Positions 32,541-41,435 of a DNA stretch of 64,000 bases are shown here, one piece after another; position 1 is the first letter of the stretch; each line of letters opens with the position of its first letter. The position numbers and the translations under genes are program-made. The stretch comes from Pseudomonas guariconensis (GTDB lineage: Bacteria; Pseudomonadota; Gammaproteobacteria; Pseudomonadales; Pseudomonadaceae): assembly GCF_015680235.1 (NCBI RefSeq), contig NZ_JADLJL010000022.1, forward strand, positions 1-64,000. Direction: 5' to 3'. Under the pieces are notes generated by a model. That model did not search any database and had not been told where the DNA came from. It worked only from the letters and a program-made list of their open reading frames with translations.

Positions 32541-33698
32541 ATGGGGCGCGCATTGAAAATTAAAAAATTACTTTTGGCCTTATTGAACCTTCCTATTTAC
32601 GTGGTTCTGCAAAAAATCCCCAAGAAAGACAATTTGTGGATATTTGGGTCCTGGTTTGGTATGAGATATTCAGATAGCCCGAAATATTTGTTCGAATACA
32701 TAAATAAAAATACAAATTCTGATGCTGTTTGGTTAACGAAAGATAAACACACACTTCGTCTTATTCGCGCTAAAGGATATCGAGCATATAAGACTTATAG
32801 TTTGCTGGGGTATTATCTTTCGGCGCGAGCAAAGTTTGGGGTTGTATCTACGTCTCCTGAAGATATTAATTTTTATATAAGGCCTAAATTAATAGTCAAT
32901 CTATGGCATGGTAATCCACTGAAGAAAATAGGCTACGATGATAAAATAAACAATAACTCAGTACCTAAAGAGCGGAGCTTTTTTAAAAAGCTTATCATGC
33001 CTTACGCTCAGTTGCGGCCATATTCCATTGTAACGGCAAGTTCGGAGGAGGAGAAAAAAAATCTTATCACAGCATTTAGAGTCGATAGTGAAAAAGTGCT
33101 AGTTACCGGCTTGCCGCGGAATGAGGTTTTTTTTAACGAAAGTCTCAAAGAAAAAGAGTTTAAAGTGCTGTATATGCCGACCCATAGGGGCGAAGGGGAA
33201 TTTGATGTAACAAACTTTTTTGCTCGCGATATGGATTTTATTAATGAGCACTTAAATAAGTTAAATGTTAAGTTGTACGTTAAGCTTCACTTTTATTACC
33301 GATCTGTAAGAGTTGAAAATAAAAGCAACATTATATTTGTTGATGATGCGGAAATATCCTATGATATCTATCCGCTTCTCTCTAGTGCGGCCATATTAAT
33401 TACTGACTACTCAAGTGTTTATTTTGATTTTTTATTAACTGAAAAACCCATCATCTTTGCGCCATTTGACCATGAGGCTTACCTATCGAAGGAGCGAGAG
33501 CTTTACTATGACTACGATAGTGTTACTCCCGGACCAAAATGTTCGAGCTGGCAAGAAATTATAAATTGGATTGAATGCTTCAAATCTAACCCGTCGCTAT
33601 ACAGTGAAGAGAGAAAGTCTGTCAAGGACTTATTTCATGCATGTCAAAGCGGAAAATATAGCGAGAATGTATATGATAAAGTTTCAACTTTGAGATAG
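32541..33698 (+). CDS. CDP-glycerol glycerophosphotransferase family protein
   Basis: 385 residues with the TagB/TagF family pattern: LVNLWHGNPLKKIGYDD (catalytic HG, about 125-131), VTGLPRNEVFF, YMPTHRGEGEFD, ITDYSSVYFDFLLTEKPIIF and LYYDYDSVTPGP. The family transfers glycerol phosphate from CDP-glycerol to a lipid-linked glycan. The N-terminus is membrane associated. With the tagD-like gene it suggests a glycerol-phosphate residue in the surface polymer. The stop overlaps the next gene's GTG by one base. Confidence 0.88.
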   Translation: MGRALKIKKLLLALLNLPIYVVLQKIPKKDNLWIFGSWFGMRYSDSPKYLFEYINKNTNSDAVWLTKDKHTLRLIRAKGYRAYKTYSLLGYYLSARAKFGVVSTSPEDINFYIRPKLIVNLWHGNPLKKIGYDDKINNNSVPKERSFFKKLIMPYAQLRPYSIVTASSEEEKKNLITAFRVDSEKVLVTGLPRNEVFFNESLKEKEFKVLYMPTHRGEGEFDVTNFFARDMDFINEHLNKLNVKLYVKLHFYYRSVRVENKSNIIFVDDAEISYDIYPLLSSAAILITDYSSVYFDFLLTEKPIIFAPFDHEAYLSKERELYYDYDSVTPGPKCSSWQEIINWIECFKSNPSLYSEERKSVKDLFHACQSGKYSENVYDKVSTLR

Positions 33699-34960
33699 TG
33701 AGTATATTTATGTTCTCTGCTCGATTGGAAGCAGCTTTAAAGGCCTTGATGATGGCTTTCTTGATATGGCTCATGTGCGAGTCCTATATACTAGTTGCTG
33801 CTTATGAAGTAGGGCCGAAAATATTTATTGCTATTTTTCAGGCAAGCAAATATTTCTTGATTATCTTGGTTCCCGTTGTATTGCTACTAAACTGTGGCTT
33901 AGATCGCTATTGGGTTAGATTCTTACTGTTATATGCCTTCATTATTGCTATTTTTACACTTGTTTCTATTATAAGCGGGCGATCACTTTCTCTAATTTTA
34001 CTTTCTTTGAAAAATATATACCTTTGGGGCTTTTATTTTTTTCTCATTGTCAGTTCTCGAGTGCAGTTTACCGCAGGGGATCTGAAGCTTGCCAATTGGG
34101 TGGTTGTAATATTTGCCATCATAAATGTGGTCTACTCTTTGTATGTGGCTAATATCTATGAAGGCGATCCTAATGTATTTTATTTTTATGAGTTTTATGT
34201 TGGAAAAAATTTATTTTCCATTTGGAATTTTGTAAAGGACGATGAGGTTCGAGCTTTTGGCTTAATGGGCTCTCCATTAACATTGTCCCAATCTCTAATG
34301 TTACCAGCTATTTTTTGCTACTCAGCAATTTTTTTCCGAAAACCACAAGTGACTTCAATAGCGTATTTTTTAGCGCTGATTATTATTTTGTTAGGGTTGT
34401 ATCTAACAAAAACTAGAAATCCCGTTCTGGCTTTTATACTTGCTGTAACCATAGTAGCACTTGGCCGAAACTGGAAAGGGAGAGGTAAATATCTTTTAAC
34501 GTTTGCTCTTCTCTATATCTCCAGTTTTTTACTGGTTTTGGAGGTTAATAGTCGGGGAGGGGGGGACTTATCTTCTCAGGCGCGGATACCTATGCTAATG
34601 CAATTCATAGATCATATAGTCGCGAGACCATTCGGATATGGCATTGGTAGTACAGGCGTGGCAGCCCCAGGCTATGATTTTTTCTTTGAGTCCTCATTTT
34701 CAACAATTCTGATGGATCTTGGTCTTGTAGGTGGATTGGTTGTAATATTGATGTTCTTTAAAACTGTAATGCATATCAAAGATTTTATATGTTTTGAGAG
34801 AAAACAGGATAACTGGTTGTTTATTAGTAGCATGGCCTCTGCATTCTCTTTGCTATTTGTCACTAACTTCTCAAATATATTCGATTCTAGCTTGTTCTTA
34901 TATGCAACACTATTTGCAGTTGCAGTAAAGCAAAAAAAAATGGTGGGAGCGTACGAATGA
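33698..34960 (+). CDS. wzy: Wzy-like O-antigen polymerase
   Basis: 420 residues with 10-12 membrane segments and a periplasmic loop that holds the weak Wzy_C-type region (RIPMLMQFIDHIVARPFGYGIGSTG). Such proteins polymerise lipid-linked repeat units and are barely conserved. GTG at 33698 overlaps the previous stop; ATG at 33710 (MFSARLEAAL) is the alternative. The downstream glycosyltransferase overlaps by ATGA. A polymerase call rests on topology and context. Confidence 0.8.
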   Translation: MSIFMFSARLEAALKALMMAFLIWLMCESYILVAAYEVGPKIFIAIFQASKYFLIILVPVVLLLNCGLDRYWVRFLLLYAFIIAIFTLVSIISGRSLSLILLSLKNIYLWGFYFFLIVSSRVQFTAGDLKLANWVVVIFAIINVVYSLYVANIYEGDPNVFYFYEFYVGKNLFSIWNFVKDDEVRAFGLMGSPLTLSQSLMLPAIFCYSAIFFRKPQVTSIAYFLALIIILLGLYLTKTRNPVLAFILAVTIVALGRNWKGRGKYLLTFALLYISSFLLVLEVNSRGGGDLSSQARIPMLMQFIDHIVARPFGYGIGSTGVAAPGYDFFFESSFSTILMDLGLVGGLVVILMFFKTVMHIKDFICFERKQDNWLFISSMASAFSLLFVTNFSNIFDSSLFLYATLFAVAVKQKKMVGAYE

Positions 34961-35772
34961 AAATTGCTGCTGTAATAGTCTTATACAAAAAGTCGTATGT
35001 CGATTCGATTGCATTGCAAAGCCTTCTTAAGATGTTTGATGATAGAAACAATGATATCGACTTTCATCTGTACGTATGGAATAACTCACCTGAAATAAAT
35101 GATGTGCTCATCCATTCTAAAGTTACCTGGCTTGAGGGCAATAATTCAACCCTACCTAAAATCTACAATGATGTGGCGGCGCTTGCTTTTGCTGATGGAG
35201 CTGACGCGCTGTTATTGTCGGACGATGACACTGATTACAGTACATACGACTTGGAGCATACTTGCTCTGTATTAAGAGGTAGGGAGGTTTATACCGAGCC
35301 CTTCGGCTGTATAATTCCCAATATTTCTGCGGCAGGGAAAATTGTTAGCCCTGGGCGTAGATTTTTATTTAAAGGCTATGTGATCGATCAAGTTACCGAA
35401 GGGGTTGTCTCATCCAATAATTTGCTAGCTATAAATAGTGGCATAGTAATTACAAAGGATTTTTATGAGCGAAATAATATGTTGTATGACGAGCGACTAA
35501 ATTTTTATGGTACAGATACCGACTTTTTTATTCGTTATGAGTCATTCTATGAATTTATCTATGTGTGCCCATCTGTTTTAAAGCATAGCCTCTCAGAGCA
35601 GTCTATTGAAACTGCGGATAGAGCTCTCTTTCGATGGAGAGATAATTTGTATGCCATTAATATTATGTTTGAAAAAAGGTCGCGTGCTTTTAAAATTGCG
35701 ATGCGCAGCTATTACTTCTTACTGCGGTGTAAACTGGCTGTTAGTTACCGAGATATAAGGTTTTTGAAGTGA
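34957..35772 (+). CDS. glycosyltransferase family 2-like protein
   Basis: 271 residues. AAVIVLYKKSYVDS at the N-terminus, then VWNNSPE, and LLLSDDDTDYS (about 87-97, DxD motif for metal and nucleotide sugar) fit a GT-A fold, with FYGTDTDFFIRYE later. The sugar is unknown; dTDP-rhamnose is available from rfbBDAC downstream. It overlaps both neighbours by 4 bp, so this stretch is a tight operon. Confidence 0.85.
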   Translation: MKIAAVIVLYKKSYVDSIALQSLLKMFDDRNNDIDFHLYVWNNSPEINDVLIHSKVTWLEGNNSTLPKIYNDVAALAFADGADALLLSDDDTDYSTYDLEHTCSVLRGREVYTEPFGCIIPNISAAGKIVSPGRRFLFKGYVIDQVTEGVVSSNNLLAINSGIVITKDFYERNNMLYDERLNFYGTDTDFFIRYESFYEFIYVCPSVLKHSLSEQSIETADRALFRWRDNLYAINIMFEKRSRAFKIAMRSYYFLLRCKLAVSYRDIRFLK

Positions 35773-36458
35773 AAATAATTAAAAATATAGTGAACTACTT
35801 GGCCGCACTTATCAAGGGCCGGGACTTCAAAGTTGATCCAGCTGTGGACGATGCATACCTAATAAAAATGCTTTGGTCATATGCGTTTAGCTGTATGCGA
35901 GGGCTTTTTAGGCTGAGGGCTTTCGTTCTATTAGGTAAGAACGTTAGTCTTTGGTCAGTGTCGAGTTTAAAATTCGGTAAATCTGTTAGTATTGGTGATG
36001 ACTGTATAATAAATGCGCTTTCACGCAATGGTGTAGTGTTTGGAAATCACGTATCCATACAGAAGAGGACTATTATTGAATGCACTGGAAGCATCAGACA
36101 TATCGGTCAAGGTTTAGTGCTAGGTAATAATGTAGGTATAGGCTCAAATTCCTTTTTGGGATGTGCCGGTGGTATAGAAATTAGTGATGATACTATTGTG
36201 GGGAACTATGTTTCGTTCCATGCCGAAAATCATAACTATCAGTCCGCAGATTTGCCTATTAGAGATCAAGGCGTATCGCATATCGGAATTAAGGTGGGGC
36301 GTGGGTGTTGGATTGGAGCTAAAGCAACCATTCTGGATGGAGCATTGATTGAAGATGGATGCATTATTGCTGCAGGTGCGTTGGTGACGCAAGGCCGATA
36401 TCTGGCAAACTCTATCTATGGAGGAGTTCCAGCAAAGTTTTTACGGAGTAGGTTTTGA
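35769..36458 (+). CDS. hexapeptide-repeat acyltransferase
   Basis: 229 residues. From about residue 65 there are left-handed beta-helix hexapeptide turns (SIGDDCIINA, VFGNHVSIQ, VLGNNVGIGSNSF, EISDDTIVGNYVSF, CWIGAKATILDGALIEDGCIIAAGALV), with a catalytic His in FHAENHNY. It would O- or N-acetylate a sugar of the polymer. GTG start at 35769 overlaps the previous gene. Confidence 0.88.
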   Translation: MKIIKNIVNYLAALIKGRDFKVDPAVDDAYLIKMLWSYAFSCMRGLFRLRAFVLLGKNVSLWSVSSLKFGKSVSIGDDCIINALSRNGVVFGNHVSIQKRTIIECTGSIRHIGQGLVLGNNVGIGSNSFLGCAGGIEISDDTIVGNYVSFHAENHNYQSADLPIRDQGVSHIGIKVGRGCWIGAKATILDGALIEDGCIIAAGALVTQGRYLANSIYGGVPAKFLRSRF

Positions 36459-36460
36459 AA

Positions 36461-37537
36461 ATGAAAACCTTTGTTTTTGTTCACTTATTTAATGATAGAA
36501 GTGGTAGTCCCAAGGTGTTAGCACATTCTATTAAGGCGCTCCATGCACACGGATATAGTATTGAGTTGTTGACAAGCAATCATCGTGAAGGTTTTCTGGA
36601 TAATTTACCTGGTAATAGACGCTCAATATTTTATAAGCGTTCGGAAAATAAAGCGTTGACCTTGCTTTTTTATGTTGTTTCTCAGGTATTTCTGTTTTTT
36701 TATTGCTTTCGCTATATTCATAGAGATGTAGTATTTTACGTTAATACAATGATGCCGTGTGGAGCGGCAGTGGCGGCGTACTTAATGCGGAAACAGGTTG
36801 TTTATCATGTTCATGAAACATCACTACGACCAAGGATTTTAAAAAATACGCTCAGGGCTGTAATTCAAATTTGTGCCTCGAAAGTAATATTTGTCTCCAA
36901 ATACCTGAGTGCCGTGGAGAGGTTTCGAAGTATACCTCAGGTCGTAGTTTATAATGCATTGGATTGTGTAGAGTTGAAAAACAATTTTCGTCAGAAAGAC
37001 GGCTGCGATAAATTTAACGTTCTGATGGTTTGTTCGTTAAAGACTTATAAGGGAGTTATCGAGTTCATAAGGCTTGCACGTCATATGCAGGCGTGCGAGG
37101 ATGTTTTTTTTACGTTAGTACTGAATGCGGATTGTGAGGAAATTGAATCTTCCATTATGTTGCGAGATTTACCTCATAATGTGGCCGTCTACTCTCGACA
37201 AGTAGAAGTCTCTAGGTTTTATGAGCGTGCCTCACTTCTTGTAAATCTGTCCAGGCCAGATGAGTGGATTGAGACTTTCGGTTTAACTGTTTTAGAGGGT
37301 ATGGCGTATCACTTGCCAGTAATTGTCCCCCCTATTGGAGGACCGGCAGAGTTTGTAGAAGATGGAAAGCAAGGCTATCTAATAAGCTCCTATGAGACAG
37401 AAAAACTAGCTGATACAATTATGATGTTGGCGGCTGACCGTACGCACTACGAAAACCTCGCCAGGTCTGCATATCAAAAAGCGAACGAATTTGATATGAA
37501 AAATTTTGAAAAAAATATAATTAAAGCGGTTCAATAA
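36461..37537 (+). CDS. glycosyltransferase family 4-like protein
   Basis: 358 residues, GT-B fold. FVHLFNDRSGSPKVLAHSI (acceptor domain), VYHVHETSLRPR, FNVLMVCSLKTYKGV and the donor-site ETFGLTVLEGMAYHLPVIVP with GGPAEFVEDG are visible. A TTG at 36455 with GGAG six bases upstream is the alternative start and would overlap the acyltransferase stop; the ATG at 36461 was preferred. The sugar donor is unknown. Confidence 0.87.
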   Translation: MKTFVFVHLFNDRSGSPKVLAHSIKALHAHGYSIELLTSNHREGFLDNLPGNRRSIFYKRSENKALTLLFYVVSQVFLFFYCFRYIHRDVVFYVNTMMPCGAAVAAYLMRKQVVYHVHETSLRPRILKNTLRAVIQICASKVIFVSKYLSAVERFRSIPQVVVYNALDCVELKNNFRQKDGCDKFNVLMVCSLKTYKGVIEFIRLARHMQACEDVFFTLVLNADCEEIESSIMLRDLPHNVAVYSRQVEVSRFYERASLLVNLSRPDEWIETFGLTVLEGMAYHLPVIVPPIGGPAEFVEDGKQGYLISSYETEKLADTIMMLAADRTHYENLARSAYQKANEFDMKNFEKNIIKAVQ

Positions 37538-37545
37538 AACTACTT

Positions 37546-38661
37546 ATGAAAAAAGAATTGTTCATTTTAGGGACTCGTGGGGTTCCGGCTCAGCACGGTG
37601 GTTTTGAAACGTTTGCAGAAAAACTTTCGCTCTTTTTGGTAGCTCAAGGGTGGTCTGTTACCGTTTATTGCCAAGAAGAGGGTAAAGGAGCTTCTTGGGA
37701 AAGCGAGTGGAGGGGGGTCAAACGTATTCATATACCTGTAAGTCAATCCGGGGCTAAGGGAACGGTACTTTTTGACTGGTATGCCACCAAAAATGCTCTT
37801 AATCAGCATGGTTTGTTTTTAACACTAGGCTACAACACCGCGATATTTAACACTCTTCAAAGAGTAAAAGGGCAAGTCAATATAATAAATATGGACGGAA
37901 TTGAGTGGCGTCGAGATAAATGGGGAGGGATCGCAAAAGCTTGGTTTTGGTTGAATGAGCGAATCGGGTGTTGGGTAGGGAATCACCTGATTGCAGATCA
38001 TCCGAGAATTGAAGATCATTTATCAACGCGTGTATCTCGCTCTAAGATCACAATGATTCCGTATGGTGGGGACGATGTTGCATCTGGCGATCTTCGTCTT
38101 TTAGAGCGTTTTTCGCTCAACTCAGGCGGCTATTCAATAATAATAGCAAGACCTGAGCCTGAAAACTCAATACTTGAAATGGTACGGGCTTTTAGTTCTA
38201 AAGAGCGAGGACATATATTATTGGTTTTAGGAAATTACTCACCTGAAAAAAATCCCTACCATCGTTTGGTCATGGATTCTGCAAGTGCGGAGGTTGTTTT
38301 TCCTGGTGCTATCTATGAGCCGGCAGTTATACAAGCTTTACGTTTTCACTGCCGCTTCTATTTACATGGCCATCGTGTCGGTGGGACCAATCCTTCTTTA
38401 GTTGAGGCTTTAGGGGCAAACTGTGCCATTGTGGCTCATGATAACCCATTCAATCGATGGGTGGCTGAAGAGTCAGCAAAGTATTTTCAGGATGAGGCTG
38501 GTTGCGCTAAAGCAATTAGCGATCTATTGGAAGACAGTTCTAGTTTGAAAAAGTTAAAAACTGCTGCTCACCTTAGATTTAACGAGCGTTTCACTTGGAG
38601 TAGTGTGCTTAAGGAATACGAAGATTTGCTTGATCTATGGTATGAGAAAACTATGGGTTGA
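37546..38661 (+). CDS. DUF1972-containing GT-B glycosyltransferase (possible rhamnosyltransferase)
   Basis: 371 residues; ILGTRGVPAQHGGFETFAEKL at the N-terminus is the DUF1972 signature found in rhamnosyl- and related transferases, followed by INMDGIEWRRDKWGGIAK, NHLIADHP and a C-terminal donor domain with GHRVGGTNPSLVEAL. dTDP-rhamnose genes in the locus make a rhamnose donor plausible. Its last codons and stop (38659-38661) abut the terminal bases of a decayed IS5 remnant, so the C-terminus may have been changed by that old insertion. Confidence 0.85.
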   Translation: MKKELFILGTRGVPAQHGGFETFAEKLSLFLVAQGWSVTVYCQEEGKGASWESEWRGVKRIHIPVSQSGAKGTVLFDWYATKNALNQHGLFLTLGYNTAIFNTLQRVKGQVNIINMDGIEWRRDKWGGIAKAWFWLNERIGCWVGNHLIADHPRIEDHLSTRVSRSKITMIPYGGDDVASGDLRLLERFSLNSGGYSIIIARPEPENSILEMVRAFSSKERGHILLVLGNYSPEKNPYHRLVMDSASAEVVFPGAIYEPAVIQALRFHCRFYLHGHRVGGTNPSLVEALGANCAIVAHDNPFNRWVAEESAKYFQDEAGCAKAISDLLEDSSSLKKLKTAAHLRFNERFTWSSVLKEYEDLLDLWYEKTMG

Positions 38662-38849
38662 AAACTTTACGAATAGTACTATCATAAACACGCCGCTAGC
38701 AGGCCAATGTCACCATGGCGGCGTAATTCGAACTTGCCGTTGTGGCTCGCTAAGCGGGATGGTCTTTCAGTTAACCGAGCAGGCGCTTGATGACGTTGCC
38801 CTTCTGGTACTTGGTTTTTTCGAAGAACTGAATCGCCCCTGGTTTCCTA
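38660..38849 (-). pseudogene. decayed 3' remnant of an IS5-family transposase
   Basis: Read on the minus strand from 38849, RKPGAIQFFEKTKYQKGNVIKRLLG aligns with KPGLPRLFDKPKYRERNVIEGLFG of the intact element next door; after a stop it continues LKDH...YAAMVTLAC, then a second stop at the Trp position, and ends in TTCGTAAAGTTTTC like the element end TTCGTACAGTGCC. At least three in-frame stops show decay. Only the C-terminal part survives; the other half is not on the far side of the inserted IS. Confidence 0.82.
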
Positions 38850-39790
38850 GGCTCTGTATGATAACCTTTGAAACGCCACCAGAGCCTCTGAAAGCCTGAT
38901 TTTCCGTAGAGTTCTCGCCTTTTAGGCGAAGGATTCTGCCATGCCCAAGCGATACGAACTTTCCGACGCAGACTGGGAAATAGTCGCCGATCTTTTTGCT
39001 GCGCATCGGCGCACCGGACGCCCAAGAGCTGATGGTCGCCTGATGCTCAATGGCGTGCTGTGGGTGCTTTGCTCTGGCGCCGCATGGCGAGACATGCCGG
39101 AGCGGTTCGGTCCGTGGTCCACGGTTTATCAGCGCTTCCGAGATTGGCGAAACCAGGGCACCTTCAACAAAATGCTCAAGCGCCTACACGTCAAACTCAA
39201 CGTCCAAGGCCTGATCGACTTGGACACATGGTGTATTGACTCAACCGCAGTCAAAGCGACCCGGGCCTAATCTGGAGCAGGCAAAAAAGGGGACAGAAGA
39301 ACCAACGGACCACGCACTCGGAAGAAGCCGGGGTGGACTAACAACGAAAATTCATAGGAACTGCGACACCCGAGGTGTGCCATTGCATTTCATCCTCTCC
39401 GGTGGCCAAGCCAGCGATATTTCCCATGCTCAGCCTTTGCTGGACGGTGTTCACATTCCCACCGAACGAGGCAGGCCCCGTAAGCGATGCCGCAAGCTGA
39501 TAGCGGATAAAGGCTATGACGCCGAATCGCTGCGGCAATATTGCGACCGGTATCGCATGCAGCCCGTGATTCCCTACCGAATCATGAAGCGCAAACCGAA
39601 GCCTGGATTGCCGCGTCTGTTCGACAAACCCAAGTACCGAGAACGCAACGTTATCGAGGGACTATTTGGCTGGCTGAAGGAGCATCGCCGCTTGGCGACA
39701 CGCTACTGCAAGCTCGCGAAAAGTTATGCCGCCAAGGTCACGTTGGCCTGCTGGCGGCGGTGTCTACGACAGTACTTTTCGTACAGTGCC
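38850..39790 (+). mobile_element. IS5-family (IS427-type) insertion sequence, about 941 bp
   Basis: Imperfect terminal inverted repeats: left TAGGCTCTGTATGATAA, right (reverse complement) TAGGCACTGTACGAAAA, matching at 14 of 17. CTAG occurs at both outer junctions (38847-38850 and 39790-39793), compatible with a TA or CTAG target duplication. It carries one transposase reading frame broken in two. The left flank is the remnant of an older IS5 transposase. Confidence 0.85.
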
Positions 39791-39793
39791 TAG
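38941..39793 (+). pseudogene. IS5-family transposase in two frames
   Basis: First part 38941-39270 (109 aa, MPKRYELSDADWEIVADLF, ending DSTAVKATRA) carries the DUF4096-like domain and first Asp of the DDE triad. The second part, open from about 39236 to 39793, continues KKGTEEPTDHALGRSRGGLTTK through YRERNVIEGLFGWLKEH (DDE Glu). Joining needs a +1 or -2 shift; TAA at 39268 comes before the A6 run (39283-39288) expected as slippery site, so a working fusion is doubtful. The TAG stop lies in the CTAG junction. Confidence 0.78.
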
Positions 39794-40031
39794 ACAACTC
39801 ACTTGAATTGTATTACTTTATTCGGTCGCTCTTATGGGCAGGATTCGAGTTTGGCTTGGAGCTCGTCTAAGACTGGGTATCATATATAGCAGAAGGTCTG
39901 GCGCAGAGTTAATTATATATGGAGATATTTATGGGTTGGGTGGATTTATGCGGCTGGTTGGTCTTGTTGTGATTTTCAAAGCATGGCTAAAACAATGTCT
40001 TAATATTAAAAAGATTTAGGCCTAACATATA
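39794..40031 (+). other. AT-rich spacer with an orphan 61-codon frame
   Basis: The frame open from 39807 to 40019 (61 codons from ATG 39834) ends GGFMRLVGLVVIFKAWLKQCLNIKKI, hydrophobic and then basic, like the tail of a membrane-associated protein. No ribosome site is obvious. It may be the 3' remnant of a gene lost next to the IS; it is not called as a gene. Confidence 0.4.
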
Positions 40032-41411
40032 ATGCAAGTCAAGCGTATGTATCGACCAACTTTCGCAGAGCGTTACCCGGTAGCTGTTGTTATCGCTTTA
40101 TTAGATATGCTAATAGTTATTGGTGCGGCATTTTTTGCGTATGAGTACCGATTTCAGCATGTGAACATGCCTGGTAAATATAACACAGCCACTATGTTGG
40201 CCGCTATTTTTGTGGTCCTATTTCTTGCCCTTGGTGGGGTTTATGGGTCGCAACGTGGAAGGTCGTTGTGGCGCCAGCTTGGTATACTAATTGTTTGCTG
40301 GGGTATGGCCGCAGGGTGCTTGCTTTCATTAGCATTTTTTTTGAAGGTTTCAGAAGACTATTCACGTATCTGGTTTAGTTTAATGTTTTTCTCGGGGGGC
40401 ATATTGTGTTTGCTCTTTCGGCTTTCCGTTTTTTTCATTCTGCGTCGTCTGCGAGGCAAGGGGCGAAATCTCAAATCAGTTTTATTAATAGGTTCGGGAG
40501 GGGCCTCAGCAGGTCAGCTTAATGCTGGGCAGTCTCTAGATGAAGAGGGATTTAGGATCGCTGCAAATCTCCCGTTTGCCAATAGTGATCATTGGTTGGA
40601 TTCACTGGTCGAAAAGGTAGACGAGTTAGGTATTCATGAGGTTTGGTTATGTCTTTCTCTAGCAGACGGGGGGAGGATTCCAGATGTTCTTTATGCATTG
40701 CGGCACCACACGGTCGCCGTTAGATTTATTCCTGAGTGGGGGGATATCCGACTTTTAAATCACAAGGTTAGCTATATTGCAGGCCTGTACTCTCTAGATT
40801 TGAGTTGTACTCCCATTGATGGCTTTGCGCAGCTGGTTAAGCGTCTTGAGGATTTGGTGATAGGCAGTATTATTAGTCTTGCAATACTACCTGTTTGTAT
40901 TTTTATTGCTGCGGCTGTAAGGCTTACCTCTCCCGGGCCTGTGTTGTTTAAACAGTATCGAACGGGAATAAATGGTAAGGTATTTAAGGTTTATAAGTTT
41001 CGCTCTATGGTCGTGCATAGTGAAGGCGGGGTGACTCAAGCTAGGCGTAACGATGCCCGAGTAACAAAGGTGGGGGCTTTCTTGCGTCGTACGAGCCTTG
41101 ACGAACTCCCGCAGTTCTTTAACGTTCTACAAGGGCGTATGTCTATTGTTGGCCCCCGTCCTCATGCCCTTGCCCATAACGAGCATTATAAAGATCTTGT
41201 TGAGTCATATATGCAACGACACAAGGTAAAACCAGGGATCACGGGTTGGGCACAAGTCAGCGGGTTTCGCGGTGAGACCGACACGTTGGACAAAATGCAG
41301 AAACGGGTTGAGTATGATCTCTGGTATATTGATAATTGGTCTCTGTGGTTGGATTTAAAAATTATTTTCCTAACTGTTTTTAAAGGTTTCGTTAATAAGA
41401 ACGCGTTTTAG
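40032..41411 (+). CDS. wcaJ: undecaprenyl-phosphate sugar phosphotransferase (WcaJ-like)
   Basis: 459 residues. Four N-terminal membrane helices (about 14-125), a CoA-binding-like central part ([13 protein letters not shown]), a further membrane helix near 275-297 and the catalytic C-terminus: [43 protein letters not shown] and [16 protein letters not shown]. It places the first sugar phosphate (often glucose-1-P) on undecaprenyl phosphate. As the only such enzyme in the locus it probably starts the repeat unit. Confidence 0.92.
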   Translation: MQVKRMYRPTFAERYPVAVVIALLDMLIVIGAAFFAYEYRFQHVNMPGKYNTATMLAAIFVVLFLALGGVYGSQRGRSLWRQLGILIVCWGMAAGCLLSLAFFLKVSEDYSRIWFSLMFFSGGILCLLFRLSVFFILRRLRGKGRNLKSVLLIGSGGASAGQLNAGQSLDEEGFRIAANLPFANSDHWLDSLVEKVDELGIHEVWLCLSLADGGRIPDVLYALRHHTVAVRFIPEWGDIRLLNHKVSYIAGLYSLDLSCTPIDGFAQLVKRLEDLVIGSIISLAILPVCIFIAAAVRLTSPGPVLFKQYRTGINGKVFKVYKFRSMVVHSEGGVTQARRNDARVTKVGAFLRRTSLDELPQFFNVLQGRMSIVGPRPHALAHNEHYKDLVESYMQRHKVKPGITGWAQVSGFRGETDTLDKMQKRVEYDLWYIDNWSLWLDLKIIFLTVFKGFVNKNAF

Positions 41412-41435
41412 ATGCTTGCTTTGGCGAGGGGTGAT

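Noticed and set aside
38847..39793. CTAG on both sides as proof of a clean target duplication
   Set aside because: The right flank is not the continuation of the left remnant, so the match may be chance or site preference after a deletion.
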